A stretch of 43,908 nt of DNA from an uncultured Prevotella sp. (GCA_934272845.1 CAKQSF010000016.1:1-43908); one strand, 5' to 3'; shown: positions 17,083 to 26,848, counted from the stretch's first letter. Notes: generated by a model not told the origin, from the sequence alone. Program-made: numbers and translations.

Positions 17083-17131
17083 TTAATTAATATTGTCGGG
17101 GGAGACCCGATTAATTAACTAATTTTTTTTT
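17083..17131 (+). terminator. Terminator-like hairpin whose U-tract touches the rpsH start codon
   Basis: TTAATTAA (17083-17090) and TCGGG (17096-17100) pair with CCCGA (17106-17110) and TTAATTAA (17111-17118), leaving a GGAGA loop and a 5-nt bulge. T residues run from 17123 to 17131 and the rpsH ATG is at 17132. The placement inside a ribosomal-protein operon suggests attenuation of the distal genes. Confidence 0.75.
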
Positions 17132-17527
17132 ATGACAGATCCAATAGCAGATTATCTGACAAGACTCAGAAACGCAATCATGGCTCATCACCGTGTTGTT
17201 GAGGTTCCTGCGTCTAATCTGAAGAAAGAGATTACTAAGATTCTCTTCGAGAAGGGTTACATCCTGAACTATAAGTTCATTGAGGATGGTCCTCAGGGAG
17301 CTATAAAGGTGGCTCTCAAGTATGATCCAGTTACTAAGAAGAACGCGATTAAGTGCCTGAAGCGTGTTTCTACGCCAGGTCTTCGTCAGTACACTGGTTA
17401 CAAGGACATGCCACGTGTTATTAACGGATTGGGCATCGCTATACTGTCCACATCCAAGGGTGTAATGACTGACAAAGAGGCTTCTGACCTTAAGATAGGT
17501 GGTGAGGTGCTTTGCTATGTATATTAA
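17132..17527 (+). CDS. rpsH: 30S ribosomal protein S8
   Basis: This 131-residue protein begins MTDPIADYLTRLRNA and ends with the S8 motif GLGIAILSTSKGVMTDKEA. S8 binds the central domain of 16S rRNA and in E. coli represses the spc operon by binding mRNA. Here the gene starts directly at the end of a terminator-like hairpin, with no room for an ordinary ribosome-binding site. Confidence 0.97.
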   Translation: MTDPIADYLTRLRNAIMAHHRVVEVPASNLKKEITKILFEKGYILNYKFIEDGPQGAIKVALKYDPVTKKNAIKCLKRVSTPGLRQYTGYKDMPRVINGLGIAILSTSKGVMTDKEASDLKIGGEVLCYVY

Positions 17528-17541
17528 TTGGAGGATTGAAT

Positions 17542-18108
17542 ATGTCAAGAATAGGTAAATTGCCAATTAGTATCCCTGCTGGTGTAACAGTTGCTAATAA
17601 TGCAGGCGTTATTACAGTAAAGGGTCCAAAGGGTGAACTCTCACAGAAGGTTGACTCTTCTATTATCGTTAAGATTGAGGATAATCAAGTTACATTTGAG
17701 ATTGACGAGAACAGTCCTGTTAACTACAAGCAGAAGCAGGCTTTCCACGGACTTTATCGCGCACTTGTTAACAACATGGTTGTTGGCGTAAGCGAGGGTT
17801 ATAAGAAAGTGCTCGAACTTGTAGGTGTAGGTTATCGTGTTTCTAACAAGGGTAATCTCCTTGAACTTTCTCTCGGTTATACTCACCCAATTTATATCGA
17901 ACTTGCTAAGGAAGTTAAGGTAGAGACTAAGTCTGAGCGTAACCAGAATCCTCTCATTATACTCGAGTCTGCTGACAAGCAGTTGCTTGGACTCATTTGT
18001 GCCAAGATTCGTTCTTTCCGTAAGCCAGAGCCTTATAAGGGTAAGGGTATCCTGTTCCAGGGCGAGGTTATCCGTAGAAAGTCTGGTAAGTCAGCTTCAG
18101 CTAAGTAA
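17542..18108 (+). CDS. rplF: 50S ribosomal protein L6
   Basis: The frame is open from 17512, inside rpsH, but MSRIGKLPISIPAG at 17542 is the family start. GGAGG lies 9 nt upstream, an unusually clear Shine-Dalgarno for this phylum. The 188-residue protein has two L6 repeats and the C-terminal signature PEPYKGKGI. It sits near the factor-binding centre. Confidence 0.96.
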   Translation: MSRIGKLPISIPAGVTVANNAGVITVKGPKGELSQKVDSSIIVKIEDNQVTFEIDENSPVNYKQKQAFHGLYRALVNNMVVGVSEGYKKVLELVGVGYRVSNKGNLLELSLGYTHPIYIELAKEVKVETKSERNQNPLIILESADKQLLGLICAKIRSFRKPEPYKGKGILFQGEVIRRKSGKSASAK

Positions 18109-18126
18109 TTTTAAAACATTACGACT

Positions 18127-18471
18127 ATGACAACAAAGAAAGTAGAAAGACGAATTAAGATCAAATATAGAGTTCGTAAGAACGTAAACGGTACTGCTGA
18201 ACGTCCACGTCTTAACGTGTTCCGCAGTAACAAGCAGATCTACGCTCAGGTAATTAATGATGTTACTGGCCAGACTCTGGCTTCTGCATCTTCACTCGGT
18301 CTCGAGGCTATGCCAAAGATTGAGCAGGCTCAGAAGGTAGGAGCTCTCGTTGCTGAGAAGGCAAAGGCTGCTGGTATCACATCTGTAGTATTCGACCGTA
18401 ATGGCTACCTCTATCATGGACGTGTAAAGGCTCTCGCTGATGCAGCTCGTGAAGGTGGTCTTAACTTCTAA
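18127..18471 (+). CDS. rplR: 50S ribosomal protein L18
   Basis: This 114-residue protein has [20 protein letters not shown] and [20 protein letters not shown], the L18 signatures. It binds 5S rRNA together with L5. Confidence 0.96.
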   Translation: MTTKKVERRIKIKYRVRKNVNGTAERPRLNVFRSNKQIYAQVINDVTGQTLASASSLGLEAMPKIEQAQKVGALVAEKAKAAGITSVVFDRNGYLYHGRVKALADAAREGGLNF

Positions 18472-18486
18472 ACGATTTATATAGCA

Positions 18487-18993
18487 ATGGATAAAGTAAA
18501 AGTAAATAGTGACGTTGAATTAAAAGACAAGCTGGTTGCTATTAACCGCGTTACTAAGGTAACGAAAGGTGGTCGCACCTTCACATTCGCTGCTATTGTC
18601 GTTGTAGGTGACGGTAATGGTACTATCGGATGGGGTCTTGGTAAGGCTGGCGAAGTGCAGCAGGCTATCGCAAAGGGTACTGATGCTGCAAAGAAAAATC
18701 TTGTTAAGGTGCCTGTAATCAAAGGTACTATTCCACATGAAGTAGAGGTTTCTTTTGGCGGTGCTAAGGTATTCCTGAAGCCTGCTGCCCTCGGTACTGG
18801 AATGGTTTGCGGTGGTGCTATGCGTGCCGTACTTGAGAGTGTAGGCGTAAATGATGTTCTTGCTAAGTCTAAGGGCTCTTCTAACCCTCACAACCTTGTG
18901 AAGGCTACTATCAAGGCTCTTGCTAGCATGCGTGACGCATATACTGTTGCTCACGACCGTGGCATCAGCATGAACAAGGTATTTAATGGTTAA
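18487..18993 (+). CDS. rpsE: 30S ribosomal protein S5
   Basis: This 168-residue protein contains the double-stranded RNA-binding S5 motif [20 protein letters not shown] (about 19-38) and [18 protein letters not shown]5 is involved in translational accuracy and mRNA entry. It is followed by a strong Shine-Dalgarno for rpmD. Confidence 0.97.
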   Translation: MDKVKVNSDVELKDKLVAINRVTKVTKGGRTFTFAAIVVVGDGNGTIGWGLGKAGEVQQAIAKGTDAAKKNLVKVPVIKGTIPHEVEVSFGGAKVFLKPAALGTGMVCGGAMRAVLESVGVNDVLAKSKGSSNPHNLVKATIKALASMRDAYTVAHDRGISMNKVFNG

Positions 18994-19012
18994 TTAAAAG
19001 GAGGTTATACAA

Positions 19013-19189
19013 ATGGCAACAATAAAGATTAAGCAGATTAAGAGCCGCATCGGTGCTTCTGCAGACCAGAAGCGTACCCTTCTTTCATTAGGTCTTCACA
19101 AGATCTCACAGGTCGTAGAGAAGGAAGATACACCATCAACACGCGGTATGATCCGTAAGGTTCATCATCTGGTGACTATCGTAGAGTAA
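19013..19189 (+). CDS. rpmD: 50S ribosomal protein L30
   Basis: This is a 58-residue product starting MATIKIKQIKSRIGAS and ending RKVHHLVTIVE, a complete short L30. The upstream AAGGAGG, 10 nt before the ATG, is one of the few strong Shine-Dalgarno sequences in the window. It sits between rpsE and rplO as in other spc operons. Confidence 0.96.
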   Translation: MATIKIKQIKSRIGASADQKRTLLSLGLHKISQVVEKEDTPSTRGMIRKVHHLVTIVE

Positions 19190-19214
19190 TAACAAATCAT
19201 TAAACTGAACGATT

Positions 19215-19661
19215 ATGAAATTGAATAATTTGAAACCAGCTGCTGGTTCAACCCATTCACGTCGTCGTATCGGTCGCGGTCCTGGTTCAGGACTGGGTGG
19301 TACATCTACTCGTGGTCACAAGGGTGCTAAGGCACGTTCTGGTTATAAGAGAAAGATTGGTTTCGAAGGTGGTCAGATGCCACTGCAGCGTCGTCTGCCT
19401 AAGTTCGGATTCAAGAACATCAACCATAAGGAGTATTTCGCTGTTAACCTCTCTACTCTCCAGAAGATGGCTGAGCGTGAAAATCTTGAGAAGATTGGCG
19501 TTGCAGAACTTCAGAAGGCTGGTCTTACTAATGGTAAGGAACTCGTAAAGGTTCTTGCTAATGGTGAGTTGAAGGCTAAGTTGACAGTAGAGGCTAACGC
19601 TTTCTCTAAGGCTGCACAGGCTGCTATTGAGGCTGTTGGCGGTACTGCTGTGGTGCTCTAA
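19215..19661 (+). CDS. rplO: 50S ribosomal protein L15
   Basis: This 148-residue protein has the glycine-rich N-terminal loop GRGPGSGLGGTSTRGHKG (about 21-38) and GGQMPLQRRLPKFGF. L15 is a late assembly protein of the large subunit and precedes secY as usual. Confidence 0.97.
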   Translation: MKLNNLKPAAGSTHSRRRIGRGPGSGLGGTSTRGHKGAKARSGYKRKIGFEGGQMPLQRRLPKFGFKNINHKEYFAVNLSTLQKMAERENLEKIGVAELQKAGLTNGKELVKVLANGELKAKLTVEANAFSKAAQAAIEAVGGTAVVL

Positions 19662-19699
19662 GCATCTATTTGTTTTACCTCTGAGTAAAATCTAATCTA

Positions 19700-21040
19700 A
19701 TGAAGAAATTTATAGAGACACTGAAGAACTGTTGGAAGGTAGAAGATCTGCGTATGCGTCTTCTCATCACAATACTCTTTGTCGCTATCTATCGTTTTGG
19801 TTCTTTCGTGGTTTTGCCGGGTGTTAACCCTGCAAACCTCGAAAAACTGCAGCAACAGACAGCGGGAGGCTTGATGTCTCTTCTTGACATGTTCTCTGGT
19901 GGCGCATTCTCTAATGCATCAATTTTTGCACTGGGTATCATGCCTTACATCTCTGCATCTATCGTGATGCAACTTGTGGCTATAGCGGTACCTTCTTTCC
20001 AAAAGATGCAGCGTGAGGGCGAGAGTGGACGTAAGAAGATAATGCAGTATACGCGTTACCTGACAATAGCAATATTGTTGTTCCAAGCTCCTTCATACCT
20101 CATGAATCTTAAGATCCAGTCTCCTGGAGCTTTAGCATCTGGATTGTCTTGGACAGAGTTTATGGTTCCAGCAACAATTATTCTTGCTGCAGGCTCTATG
20201 TTTATACTCTGGCTTGGTGAACGAATCACTGACAAGGGAGTAGGTAATGGTATTTCGCTTATCATTATGATAGGTATCATTGCACGTCTTCCACAGGCTT
20301 TCATTCAGGAAGTAGGTAGTCGTTTTACTGCTATTACTGGTGGTGGTCTTGTGATGTTCATCGTTGAGGTGCTTATATTGTATGCTGTGGTTTGCGCGGC
20401 TATACTTCTCGTGCAGGGTACACGCAAGGTACCAGTACAATATGCTAAGAAGGTCGTTGGTAATACACAGGTAGGTGGAGCGCGTCAGTATATACCACTG
20501 AAGCTTTTCGCTGCTAACGTAATGCCTATCATCTTTGCTCAGGCATTGATGTTCATACCACTGGCTATTGTACAGTACAGCAGTGATAATTTAGGTTGGT
20601 TCGCTCGTTCACTTTTGGACAACACCAGCCTTCTGTATAATGTTGTATATGTAGCGCTTATTGTCGCTTTCACGTACTTCTATACAGCGATAACTCTGAA
20701 TCCTACTCAGATGGCTGAAGACATGAAGCGTAATAATGGTTTCATTCCTGGTGTAAGACCAGGACGTGATACCGCTAATTACATCGAAGAAATTATGTCA
20801 CGTCTGACTTTGCCAGGCTCTCTCTTTATTGCTTTTATTGCAATAATGCCTGCGCTTGCTGGGCTGCTGAATGTACAGCAAGGCTTCGCTCAGTTCTTCG
20901 GTGGTACTTCGCTACTCATCTTGGTGGGTGTTGTTATCGACACTATCCAGCAGATACAGTCCCATCTTATGATGGTGCATTACGATGACCTGCTTAATTC
21001 AGGACGTACACGTCCGCAGGCAGGAATTAGTGCTTATTAA
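19700..21040 (+). CDS. secY: Preprotein translocase subunit SecY
   Basis: This 446-residue membrane protein forms the protein-conducting channel of the Sec system with SecE and SecG. It has about ten hydrophobic segments and the signatures FGSFVVLPGVNP, SIFALGIMPYISASIVMQL (plug and TM2 region) and MAEDMKRNNGFIPGVRPG. Sec signal peptides occur on many products in this window. It lies 13 nt before map. Confidence 0.97.
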   Translation: MKKFIETLKNCWKVEDLRMRLLITILFVAIYRFGSFVVLPGVNPANLEKLQQQTAGGLMSLLDMFSGGAFSNASIFALGIMPYISASIVMQLVAIAVPSFQKMQREGESGRKKIMQYTRYLTIAILLFQAPSYLMNLKIQSPGALASGLSWTEFMVPATIILAAGSMFILWLGERITDKGVGNGISLIIMIGIIARLPQAFIQEVGSRFTAITGGGLVMFIVEVLILYAVVCAAILLVQGTRKVPVQYAKKVVGNTQVGGARQYIPLKLFAANVMPIIFAQALMFIPLAIVQYSSDNLGWFARSLLDNTSLLYNVVYVALIVAFTYFYTAITLNPTQMAEDMKRNNGFIPGVRPGRDTANYIEEIMSRLTLPGSLFIAFIAIMPALAGLLNVQQGFAQFFGGTSLLILVGVVIDTIQQIQSHLMMVHYDDLLNSGRTRPQAGISAY

Positions 21041-21053
21041 TTTTGTCTTTAAT

Positions 21054-21848
21054 ATGGCAATATATCTTAAGACAGAAGATGAAATAGAACTTATGCGTGC
21101 TGCCAATCTTTTAGTTGGCAGTACGCTAGGTGAGTTAGCAAAGCATATCCAGCCAGGTGTCACAACAGCACAGTTGGATAAAATTGCAGATACGTTCATA
21201 AGGGATCATGGCGCGATACCTACTTTTAAGGGATTTCCTAACCCTTACGGAGGTCCTTTTCCCGCAAGTATATGTACTTCCATTAATGGGTGCGTGGTAC
21301 ATGGAATACCTACTGACAAAGTGGTATTAAAAGAGGGAGATATAATCTCCATCGATTGTGGAACACTGTTAGAAGGATATAATGGTGATTCTGCTTTTAC
21401 TTTTCCTGTAGGTGAGATTTCTTCAGAGGTAAGAGATTTGCTGCAAACTACAAAGAAAAGTCTATATATAGGAATAGAACATGCTGTTCATGGAAATCAC
21501 GTAGGTGATATAGGACAGGCAGTTCAAGATTATTGTGAAGCCAAAGGATATGGAGTAGTAAGAGAACTTACTGGTCATGGCATAGGCAAGGAAATGCACG
21601 AAGAACCATCTATACCAAATTATGGACAAAGAGGACAAGGACCGATGCTAAAGTCGGGAATGTGCATTGCAATAGAACCAATGATAACAATGGGAAAGCG
21701 ACAGATATGGCTTGCACAAGATCGTTGGTCAATAGTAACAAGAGACAATCAACCAGCCGCTCATTATGAGCATACCATAGCAATACGTAATGGAAAGGCT
21801 GATATTCTCTCGTCATTCACTGAAGTAGAAAAAATAGTACAAATATAA
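21054..21848 (+). CDS. map: Type I methionine aminopeptidase
   Basis: The frame is open from 20985 inside secY, but MAIYLKTEDEIELMR at 21054 is the natural start and gives 264 residues. It removes the initiator Met from new proteins. The five metal ligands are visible: two Asp in SIDCGTLLEGYNGDSAF, His in LTGHGIGKEMHE, Glu in CIAIEPMITMG and Glu in HYEHTIAI. The codon usage is more AT-rich than in the ribosomal genes. Confidence 0.97.
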   Translation: MAIYLKTEDEIELMRAANLLVGSTLGELAKHIQPGVTTAQLDKIADTFIRDHGAIPTFKGFPNPYGGPFPASICTSINGCVVHGIPTDKVVLKEGDIISIDCGTLLEGYNGDSAFTFPVGEISSEVRDLLQTTKKSLYIGIEHAVHGNHVGDIGQAVQDYCEAKGYGVVRELTGHGIGKEMHEEPSIPNYGQRGQGPMLKSGMCIAIEPMITMGKRQIWLAQDRWSIVTRDNQPAAHYEHTIAIRNGKADILSSFTEVEKIVQI

Positions 21849-21910
21849 TATAAATATAATAGTACAAATATTAATATATAAAGCTTTAATAACGCTTAAC
21901 TAAAGACATT

Positions 21911-22129
21911 ATGGCAAAACAGTCTGCTATAGAACAAGATGGTACCATCATTGAGGCATTAAGCAATGCCATGTTCCGCGTAGAACTTGAAAACGGAGTT
22001 CAGATCATCGCGCACATATCTGGAAAGATGAGAATGCACTATATTAAAATTCTTCCTGGTGATAAGGTGAAGGTAGAGATGAGTCCGTATGATTTGACAA
22101 AGGGAAGAATTAGTTTTAGATATAAATAA
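21911..22129 (+). CDS. infA: Translation initiation factor IF-1
   Basis: This 72-residue S1/OB-fold protein reads [40 protein letters not shown] and closes with the family ending [13 protein letters not shown]. It blocks the A site during initiation. It sits between map and rpmJ, the standard arrangement. Confidence 0.98.
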   Translation: MAKQSAIEQDGTIIEALSNAMFRVELENGVQIIAHISGKMRMHYIKILPGDKVKVEMSPYDLTKGRISFRYK

Positions 22130-22163
22130 CATCATAGTATAATATTATAACATTAATCACAAG

Positions 22164-22280
22164 ATGAAGACAAGAGCATCATTGAAAAAGCGCTCTGCTG
22201 ACTGCGTTATAGTACGTCGCAAGGGTCGTCTTTTCGTAATCAACAAGAAAAACCCAAAGATGAAACTTCGTCAGGGCTAA
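22164..22280 (+). CDS. rpmJ: 50S ribosomal protein L36
   Basis: This is a 38-residue product, [20 protein letters not shown] onward, ending MKLRQG. Of the zinc-ribbon residues only one Cys (ADC) is obvious, so this looks like the zinc-independent form. It is a very short gene located between infA and the rpsM promoter. Confidence 0.95.
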   Translation: MKTRASLKKRSADCVIVRRKGRLFVINKKNPKMKLRQG

Positions 22281-22321
22281 AAATTATTAAAGGTTAAAAG
22301 TTGATGCCTAATGTTAAATAA

Positions 22322-22353
22322 TTTCGCTATGTTGCGGAAAATTACTAACTTTG
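22322..22353 (+). promoter_or_regulatory. Internal promoter before rpsM
   Basis: TTTC at 22322-22325 and TAACTTTG at 22346-22353 are separated by 20 nt, one mismatch from the consensus. They lie in the 133-nt gap between rpmJ and rpsM. This would let the alpha segment (rpsM to rplQ) be transcribed separately. Confidence 0.6.
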
Positions 22354-22413
22354 CAACTCGTGAAATTACGAATATTAGAGTATTGACATTATTTTATTTA
22401 TTTACAATTAATT

Positions 22414-22794
22414 ATGGCAATAAGAATTGTTGGAGTAGATTTGCCCCAGAACAAGCGTGGCGAAATCGCATTGACTTATATCTACGGTATAGGTCGAAGT
22501 AGTTCAGCAAAGATATTGGATAAGGCTGGTGTAAGCCGCGACCTGAAGGTTAGCGAGTGGAATGATGACCAGGCTGCCAAGATCCGTGAAATTATCGGCG
22601 CTGAATTTAAAGTAGAAGGTGATCTCCGTTCTGAGATCCAGTTGAATATTAAGCGTCTGATGGATATTGGCTGCTATCGTGGTGTCCGTCATCGTAATGG
22701 TCTTCCTGTTCGTGGTCAGAGCACCAAGAACAACGCACGTACTCGTAAGGGTAAGAAAAAGACTGTTGCTAACAAGAAGAAGGCCACAAAGTAA
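22414..22794 (+). CDS. rpsM: 30S ribosomal protein S13
   Basis: This 126-residue protein starts [20 protein letters not shown] and has the S13 signature [20 protein letters not shown]. The tail is rich in Lys ([14 protein letters not shown]). It lies at the head of the small subunit and contacts P-site tRNA. Confidence 0.97.
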   Translation: MAIRIVGVDLPQNKRGEIALTYIYGIGRSSSAKILDKAGVSRDLKVSEWNDDQAAKIREIIGAEFKVEGDLRSEIQLNIKRLMDIGCYRGVRHRNGLPVRGQSTKNNARTRKGKKKTVANKKKATK

Positions 22795-22825
22795 TAATTC
22801 GTTAACTTTGAAAAACTAACAAGTC

Positions 22826-23215
22826 ATGGCAAAGAAACAAGCAACAAACAAGAAAAGAAACGTAAAGGTTGATGCAATAGGTCAACTTCACGTTCATAGT
22901 TCTTTCAATAATATCATCGTAAGCCTTGCAAACTCTGAGGGTCAGGTTATTTCATGGTCATCTGCAGGTAAGATGGGCTTCCGCGGTAGTAAGAAGAATA
23001 CCCCATATGCAGCACAGATGGCTGCACAAGACTGTGCAAAGGTCGCTTATGATCTTGGTCTTCGTAAGGTAAAGGCATACGTAAAGGGTCCTGGTAACGG
23101 TCGTGAGAGCGCAATACGTGCTTGCCACAGCAGTGGTATCGAGGTTATGGAGATTGTTGACGTAACTCCACTTCCACATAACGGATGTCGTCCTCCAAAG
23201 CGTCGTCGCGTATAA
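22826..23215 (+). CDS. rpsK: 30S ribosomal protein S11
   Basis: This 129-residue protein contains [18 protein letters not shown] and the S11 ending [18 protein letters not shown]. It belongs to the small-subunit platform. Confidence 0.97.
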   Translation: MAKKQATNKKRNVKVDAIGQLHVHSSFNNIIVSLANSEGQVISWSSAGKMGFRGSKKNTPYAAQMAAQDCAKVAYDLGLRKVKAYVKGPGNGRESAIRACHSSGIEVMEIVDVTPLPHNGCRPPKRRRV

Positions 23216-23252
23216 TTATTCTCAAATTATTAAAAGTATTTCATAAAATATT

Positions 23253-23858
23253 ATGGCAAGATATACAGGCCCGAAATCAAGAATCGACCGTCGTTTTGGT
23301 GAAACCATCCTCGGTAAAGAAAAAGTTTTGTCCAAGAGAAACTTCGCTCCTGGACAGCATGGCAATAATCGTCGTCGCAAGACTTCTGAATATGGTGTCA
23401 TGTTGGCAGAGAAGCAGAAAGCTAAGTATACTTACGGTGTACTTGAGCGTCAGTTCCGTAATATGTTTGAGAAGGCTGCAAAGGCTGATGGCGTAACAGG
23501 TGAGGTTCTTCTTCAACTTCTCGAGAGCCGTCTCGATAATGTAGTGTTCCGTCTTGGTATTGCTCCAACACGTCGTGCTGCTCGTCAGCTCGTAGGCCAC
23601 AAGCATATCACTGTTGATGGCAATGTAGTAAACGTTGCTTCATTCCAGGTAAAGCCTGGTCAGGTAGTGGCTGTTCGTGAAAAGTCTAAGTCTCTCGAAG
23701 TTATTGAAGATGCACTTGCTGGTTTTAATCACAGTAAGTTCCCTTGGATCGAGTGGGATAACGCAACAAAGAGCGGTAAGTTCTTGCATCGTCCAGAGCG
23801 TGCAGACATCCCAGAGAATATTAAAGAGCAGTTAATCGTTGAGTTGTACTCTAAATAA
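23253..23858 (+). CDS. rpsD: 30S ribosomal protein S4
   Basis: This 201-residue protein begins [17 protein letters not shown], with an S4 RNA-binding domain at about 92-155 ([25 protein letters not shown]). It lacks the N-terminal zinc Cys cluster. S4 starts 30S assembly and in E. coli represses the alpha operon; that control is not shown here. Confidence 0.97.
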   Translation: MARYTGPKSRIDRRFGETILGKEKVLSKRNFAPGQHGNNRRRKTSEYGVMLAEKQKAKYTYGVLERQFRNMFEKAAKADGVTGEVLLQLLESRLDNVVFRLGIAPTRRAARQLVGHKHITVDGNVVNVASFQVKPGQVVAVREKSKSLEVIEDALAGFNHSKFPWIEWDNATKSGKFLHRPERADIPENIKEQLIVELYSK

Positions 23859-23869
23859 TCATTAAGTTA

Positions 23870-24862
23870 ATGGCGATATTAGCATTTCAAAAACCTGACA
23901 AAGTCGTGATGTTGGAATCAACGGACAGGTTCGGAAAATTTGAATTCCGTCCGTTGGAACCTGGCTTCGGTGTTACCATCGGTAACGCTCTCCGCCGCAT
24001 CCTTCTTTCTTCGCTGGAAGGTTATGCTATCAATACCATCCGTATTGAGGGCGTAGAGCAGGAGTTTTCTTCTGTTCCTGGTGTTAAGGAAGATGTGACA
24101 AATATCATCTTGAATTTGAAGCAAGTAAGATTCAAGCAAGTAGTAGAAGAATTCGAGAATGAGAAAGTTACTATCACTGTTGAGAACGCTACAGAGTTCA
24201 AGGCTGGTGATATCGATAAGTATCTGACTGGATTTGAAGTGTTAAATTCCGATTTGGTGATTTGTCATTTAGATTCAAAGGCCTCAATGCAGATTACTCT
24301 CACCATCAATAAAGGTCGTGGATACGTACCTGCAGATGAGAACCGCGAGTACTGCACCGATGTTAACTCAATCGCCATCGATTCTATCTACACCCCAATC
24401 CGTAATGTAAAATTCTCTGTTGAGCCTACTCGTGTTGAGCAGAAGACCGACTACGATAAACTCATGCTGGAAATTACTACGGACGGTTCCATTCACCCAA
24501 AGGACGCTCTTAAAGAGGCTGCCAAGATTCTAATATATCATTTCATGCTCTTCTCTGATGAGAAGATACAGTTTGAGGATACTGGTCTTGACGTTAATCA
24601 GGACTTCGATGAGGAGGTTCTCCATATGCGCCAGTTGCTTAAGACACGTCTCGTAGACATGAACCTCAGTGTTCGTGCACTTAACTGTCTTAAGGCTGCT
24701 GATGTTGATACACTTGGTGACCTTGTTCAGTATAATAAGACTGACCTCCTTAAGTTCCGTAACTTTGGTAAGAAATCGCTTTCAGAGCTTGATGATTTGC
24801 TCGAGAGTCTGAATCTGTCGTTTGGAACTGATATTTCAAAATATAAACTTAACCAGGATTAG
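23870..24862 (+). CDS. rpoA: DNA-directed RNA polymerase alpha subunit
   Basis: This 330-residue protein has an N-terminal dimerisation domain ([19 protein letters not shown], about 34-52) and a C-terminal helix-hairpin-helix domain ([20 protein letters not shown] and [19 protein letters not shown]) joined by an acidic linker. It lies 11 nt after rpsD and before rplQ, the standard alpha-operon order. Confidence 0.98.
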   Translation: MAILAFQKPDKVVMLESTDRFGKFEFRPLEPGFGVTIGNALRRILLSSLEGYAINTIRIEGVEQEFSSVPGVKEDVTNIILNLKQVRFKQVVEEFENEKVTITVENATEFKAGDIDKYLTGFEVLNSDLVICHLDSKASMQITLTINKGRGYVPADENREYCTDVNSIAIDSIYTPIRNVKFSVEPTRVEQKTDYDKLMLEITTDGSIHPKDALKEAAKILIYHFMLFSDEKIQFEDTGLDVNQDFDEEVLHMRQLLKTRLVDMNLSVRALNCLKAADVDTLGDLVQYNKTDLLKFRNFGKKSLSELDDLLESLNLSFGTDISKYKLNQD

Positions 24863-24943
24863 GTTCTGATATATGGTGTATATATGTAAGACATTATATA
24901 TATCATAGGAAGAATACCTCTGGGTAAAATGTAAAAACAAAAA

Positions 24944-25432
24944 ATGAGACATAATAAGAAATTCAACCATCTCGGTCGTACTGCATCTCATCGTAATGCT
25001 ATGCTTGCAAACATGGCAATATCTTTGATCATGCACAAAAGAATCACTACGACCGTAGCAAAGGCTAAGGCACTCAAGAAGTACGTAGAGCCATTGATCA
25101 CCCGTTCTAAGGAGGATACAACAAACAATCGTCGTGTTGTATTCAGTTATCTTCAGAACAAGTTCGCTATTAAGGAACTCTTTGGTGTAGTTGCACCAAA
25201 AGTAGGCGATCGTCCTGGTGGTTATACACGTATTATCAAGCTTGGTGTACGTCAGGGTGATGCTGCTGCTGTAGCATTTATTGAACTCGTTGATTTTGAT
25301 GAGGCTATGGCAAAGGCTCCTAAGACTGCTGCTAAGAAGACTCGTCGTGCTGGTAAAAAGTCTACTGCTACAGCAGAGGCAACTGAGGCTCCAGCAACTG
25401 AGGCTGCTGCAACTGAGGCTGCTGCTGAGTAA
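24944..25432 (+). CDS. rplQ: 50S ribosomal protein L17 with Ala/Thr/Glu-rich tail
   Basis: The core (about 1-120) begins [20 protein letters not shown], the L17 signature. The protein is 162 residues, longer than the E. coli form, because of a C-terminal extension: a basic stretch ([14 protein letters not shown]) followed by repeats of the kind [17 protein letters not shown]. Such tails occur in other Bacteroidota. This is the last gene of the cluster, followed by a strong terminator. Confidence 0.96.
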   Translation: MRHNKKFNHLGRTASHRNAMLANMAISLIMHKRITTTVAKAKALKKYVEPLITRSKEDTTNNRRVVFSYLQNKFAIKELFGVVAPKVGDRPGGYTRIIKLGVRQGDAAAVAFIELVDFDEAMAKAPKTAAKKTRRAGKKSTATAEATEAPATEAAATEAAAE

Positions 25433-25501
25433 TTGATTATGTAATGCTCGAAAGACAGTGCGTTTTAGCTTAAAAGGCTGAAATAAATATCTTAAAAATA
25501 T

Positions 25502-25540
25502 AATTCCTTACCATCGCAAGGTGGTAAGGAATTTTTTTTT
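25502..25540 (+). terminator. Intrinsic terminator of the ribosomal cluster
   Basis: AATTCCTTACCA pairs perfectly with TGGTAAGGAATT around a TCGCAAGG loop, with nine T residues after it. It is the strongest terminator in the window. Confidence 0.95.
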
Positions 25541-25548
25541 GACTGTAA

Positions 25549-26650
25549 TCATCCGAACGGGTTAACCATCCGAAAAAATGCCGCACTGAGGGCATGGAGT
25601 AGGCGAACGGGATAATCATCCGAAAAGGGTAGCCATGTGAAACCATCTGAAAAGATACAGCAACGAGGGCATGGAGTAGGCGAACGGGGTAATCATCAGA
25701 AAAGGGTAATCATCTGAAAAGATACAGCAGCGAGGCCATGGAGTAGGCGAACGGGGTAATCATCAGAACGGGGTAATCATCAGAAAAGATACAACAACGA
25801 GGGCATGGAGTAGGCGAACGGGGTAATCATCAGAAAAGGGTAATCATCTGAAAAGATACAGCAACGAGGGCATGGAGTAGGCGAACGGGGTAATCATCTG
25901 AAAAGATACAACAACGAGGGCATGGAGTAGGCGAACGGGATAATCATCCGAAAAGTGTAATCATCTGAAAAGATACAGCAACGAGGGCATGGAGTAGGCG
26001 AACGGGATAATCATCCGAACGGGGTAATCATCAGAAAAGATACAGCAACGAGGGCATGGAGTAGGCGAACGGGGTAATCATCAGAAAAGGGTAACCATCC
26101 GAAAAGATACAGCAACGAGGACATGGAGTAGGCGAACGGGGTAATCATCAGAAAAGATACAACAACGAGGTCATGGAGTAGGCGAACGGGGTAACCATCA
26201 GAAAAGATACAGCACTGAGGGCATGGAATAGGCGAACGGGGTAATCGACCGAAAAGGGTAATCATCTGAAAAGATACAGCAACGAGGGCATGGAATAGGC
26301 GAACGGGGTAATCGACCGAAAAGGGTAATCATCTGAAAAGATACAGCAACGAGGGCATGGAGTAGGCGAACGGGGTAATCGACCGAAAAGGGTAATCATC
26401 TGATAAGATACAGCAACGAGGGCATGGAGTAGGTGAACTGGATAATCAACCGAAAAGGGTAATCATGTGAAACCATCTGAAAAGATACAGCAACGAGGCC
26501 ATGGAGTAGGCGAACGGGGTAATCATCAGAACGGGGTAACCATCTGAAAAGATACAACAACGAGGGCATGAAATAGGCGAATGGGGTAATCATCTGAAAA
26601 GATACAGCACTGAGGACATGGAGTAGGCGAACGGGGTAATCATCCGAAAA
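25549..26650. repeat. Minisatellite of 17 degenerate units (47-80 bp)
   Basis: The core CATGGAGTAGGCGAACGGGG, or a close variant, occurs 17 times. Between cores come AAAAGATACAGCAACGAGGG and one or two copies of a 17-bp sub-unit GGGTAATCATCAGAAAA. Unit lengths cluster at about 49-51, 63-70 and 76-80 bp, depending on how many sub-units are present. They are not all multiples of three, so open frames on the minus strand are by-products. The array lies between the terminator of the ribosomal cluster and a low-coding region. Confidence 0.95.
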
Positions 26651-26653
26651 TTA

Positions 26654-26848
26654 TTGTCTTGTCTACGTGGCCAAAAGAGTCTACCTTTGTTAAAACAAAT
26701 GTTTAAATTGAATGAAAGCAATAAGATAGTTATGTCGCAACATCCCAGCGACATGAGAATAAGAATTGATGGTTACGAATTAGGTAGGAATAAATATGAA
26801 GAATTGACATGTAGTGTTGAGGTTAGTTGGCTTAGACTTTTGAAATAA
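26654..26848 (+). CDS. Short hypothetical ORF after the minisatellite
   Basis: This is a 64-residue frame. The second half (HPSDMRIRIDGYELGRNKYE, then ELTCSVEVSWLRLLK) looks protein-like, the first half less so. There is no signal peptide, and the start lies only a few bases from the repeat array, which suggests that it is the tail of a longer gene truncated by the array. I do not recognise the family. Confidence 0.3.
   Translation: MSCLRGQKSLPLLKQMFKLNESNKIVMSQHPSDMRIRIDGYELGRNKYEELTCSVEVSWLRLLK

Noticed and set aside
20985..21053. Longer N-terminus for methionine aminopeptidase
   Set aside because: The 23 extra residues overlap secY and do not match the family; the start at 21054 does.
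26011..26593. Two open frames on the minus strand within the minisatellite
   Set aside because: They repeat the same low-complexity peptide, change frame with unit length and have no start context; they are by-products of the repeat.
25549..26650. CRISPR array
   Set aside because: The intervals between repeated cores are themselves repeats, units vary from 47 to 80 bp, and there are no unique spacers or cas genes.
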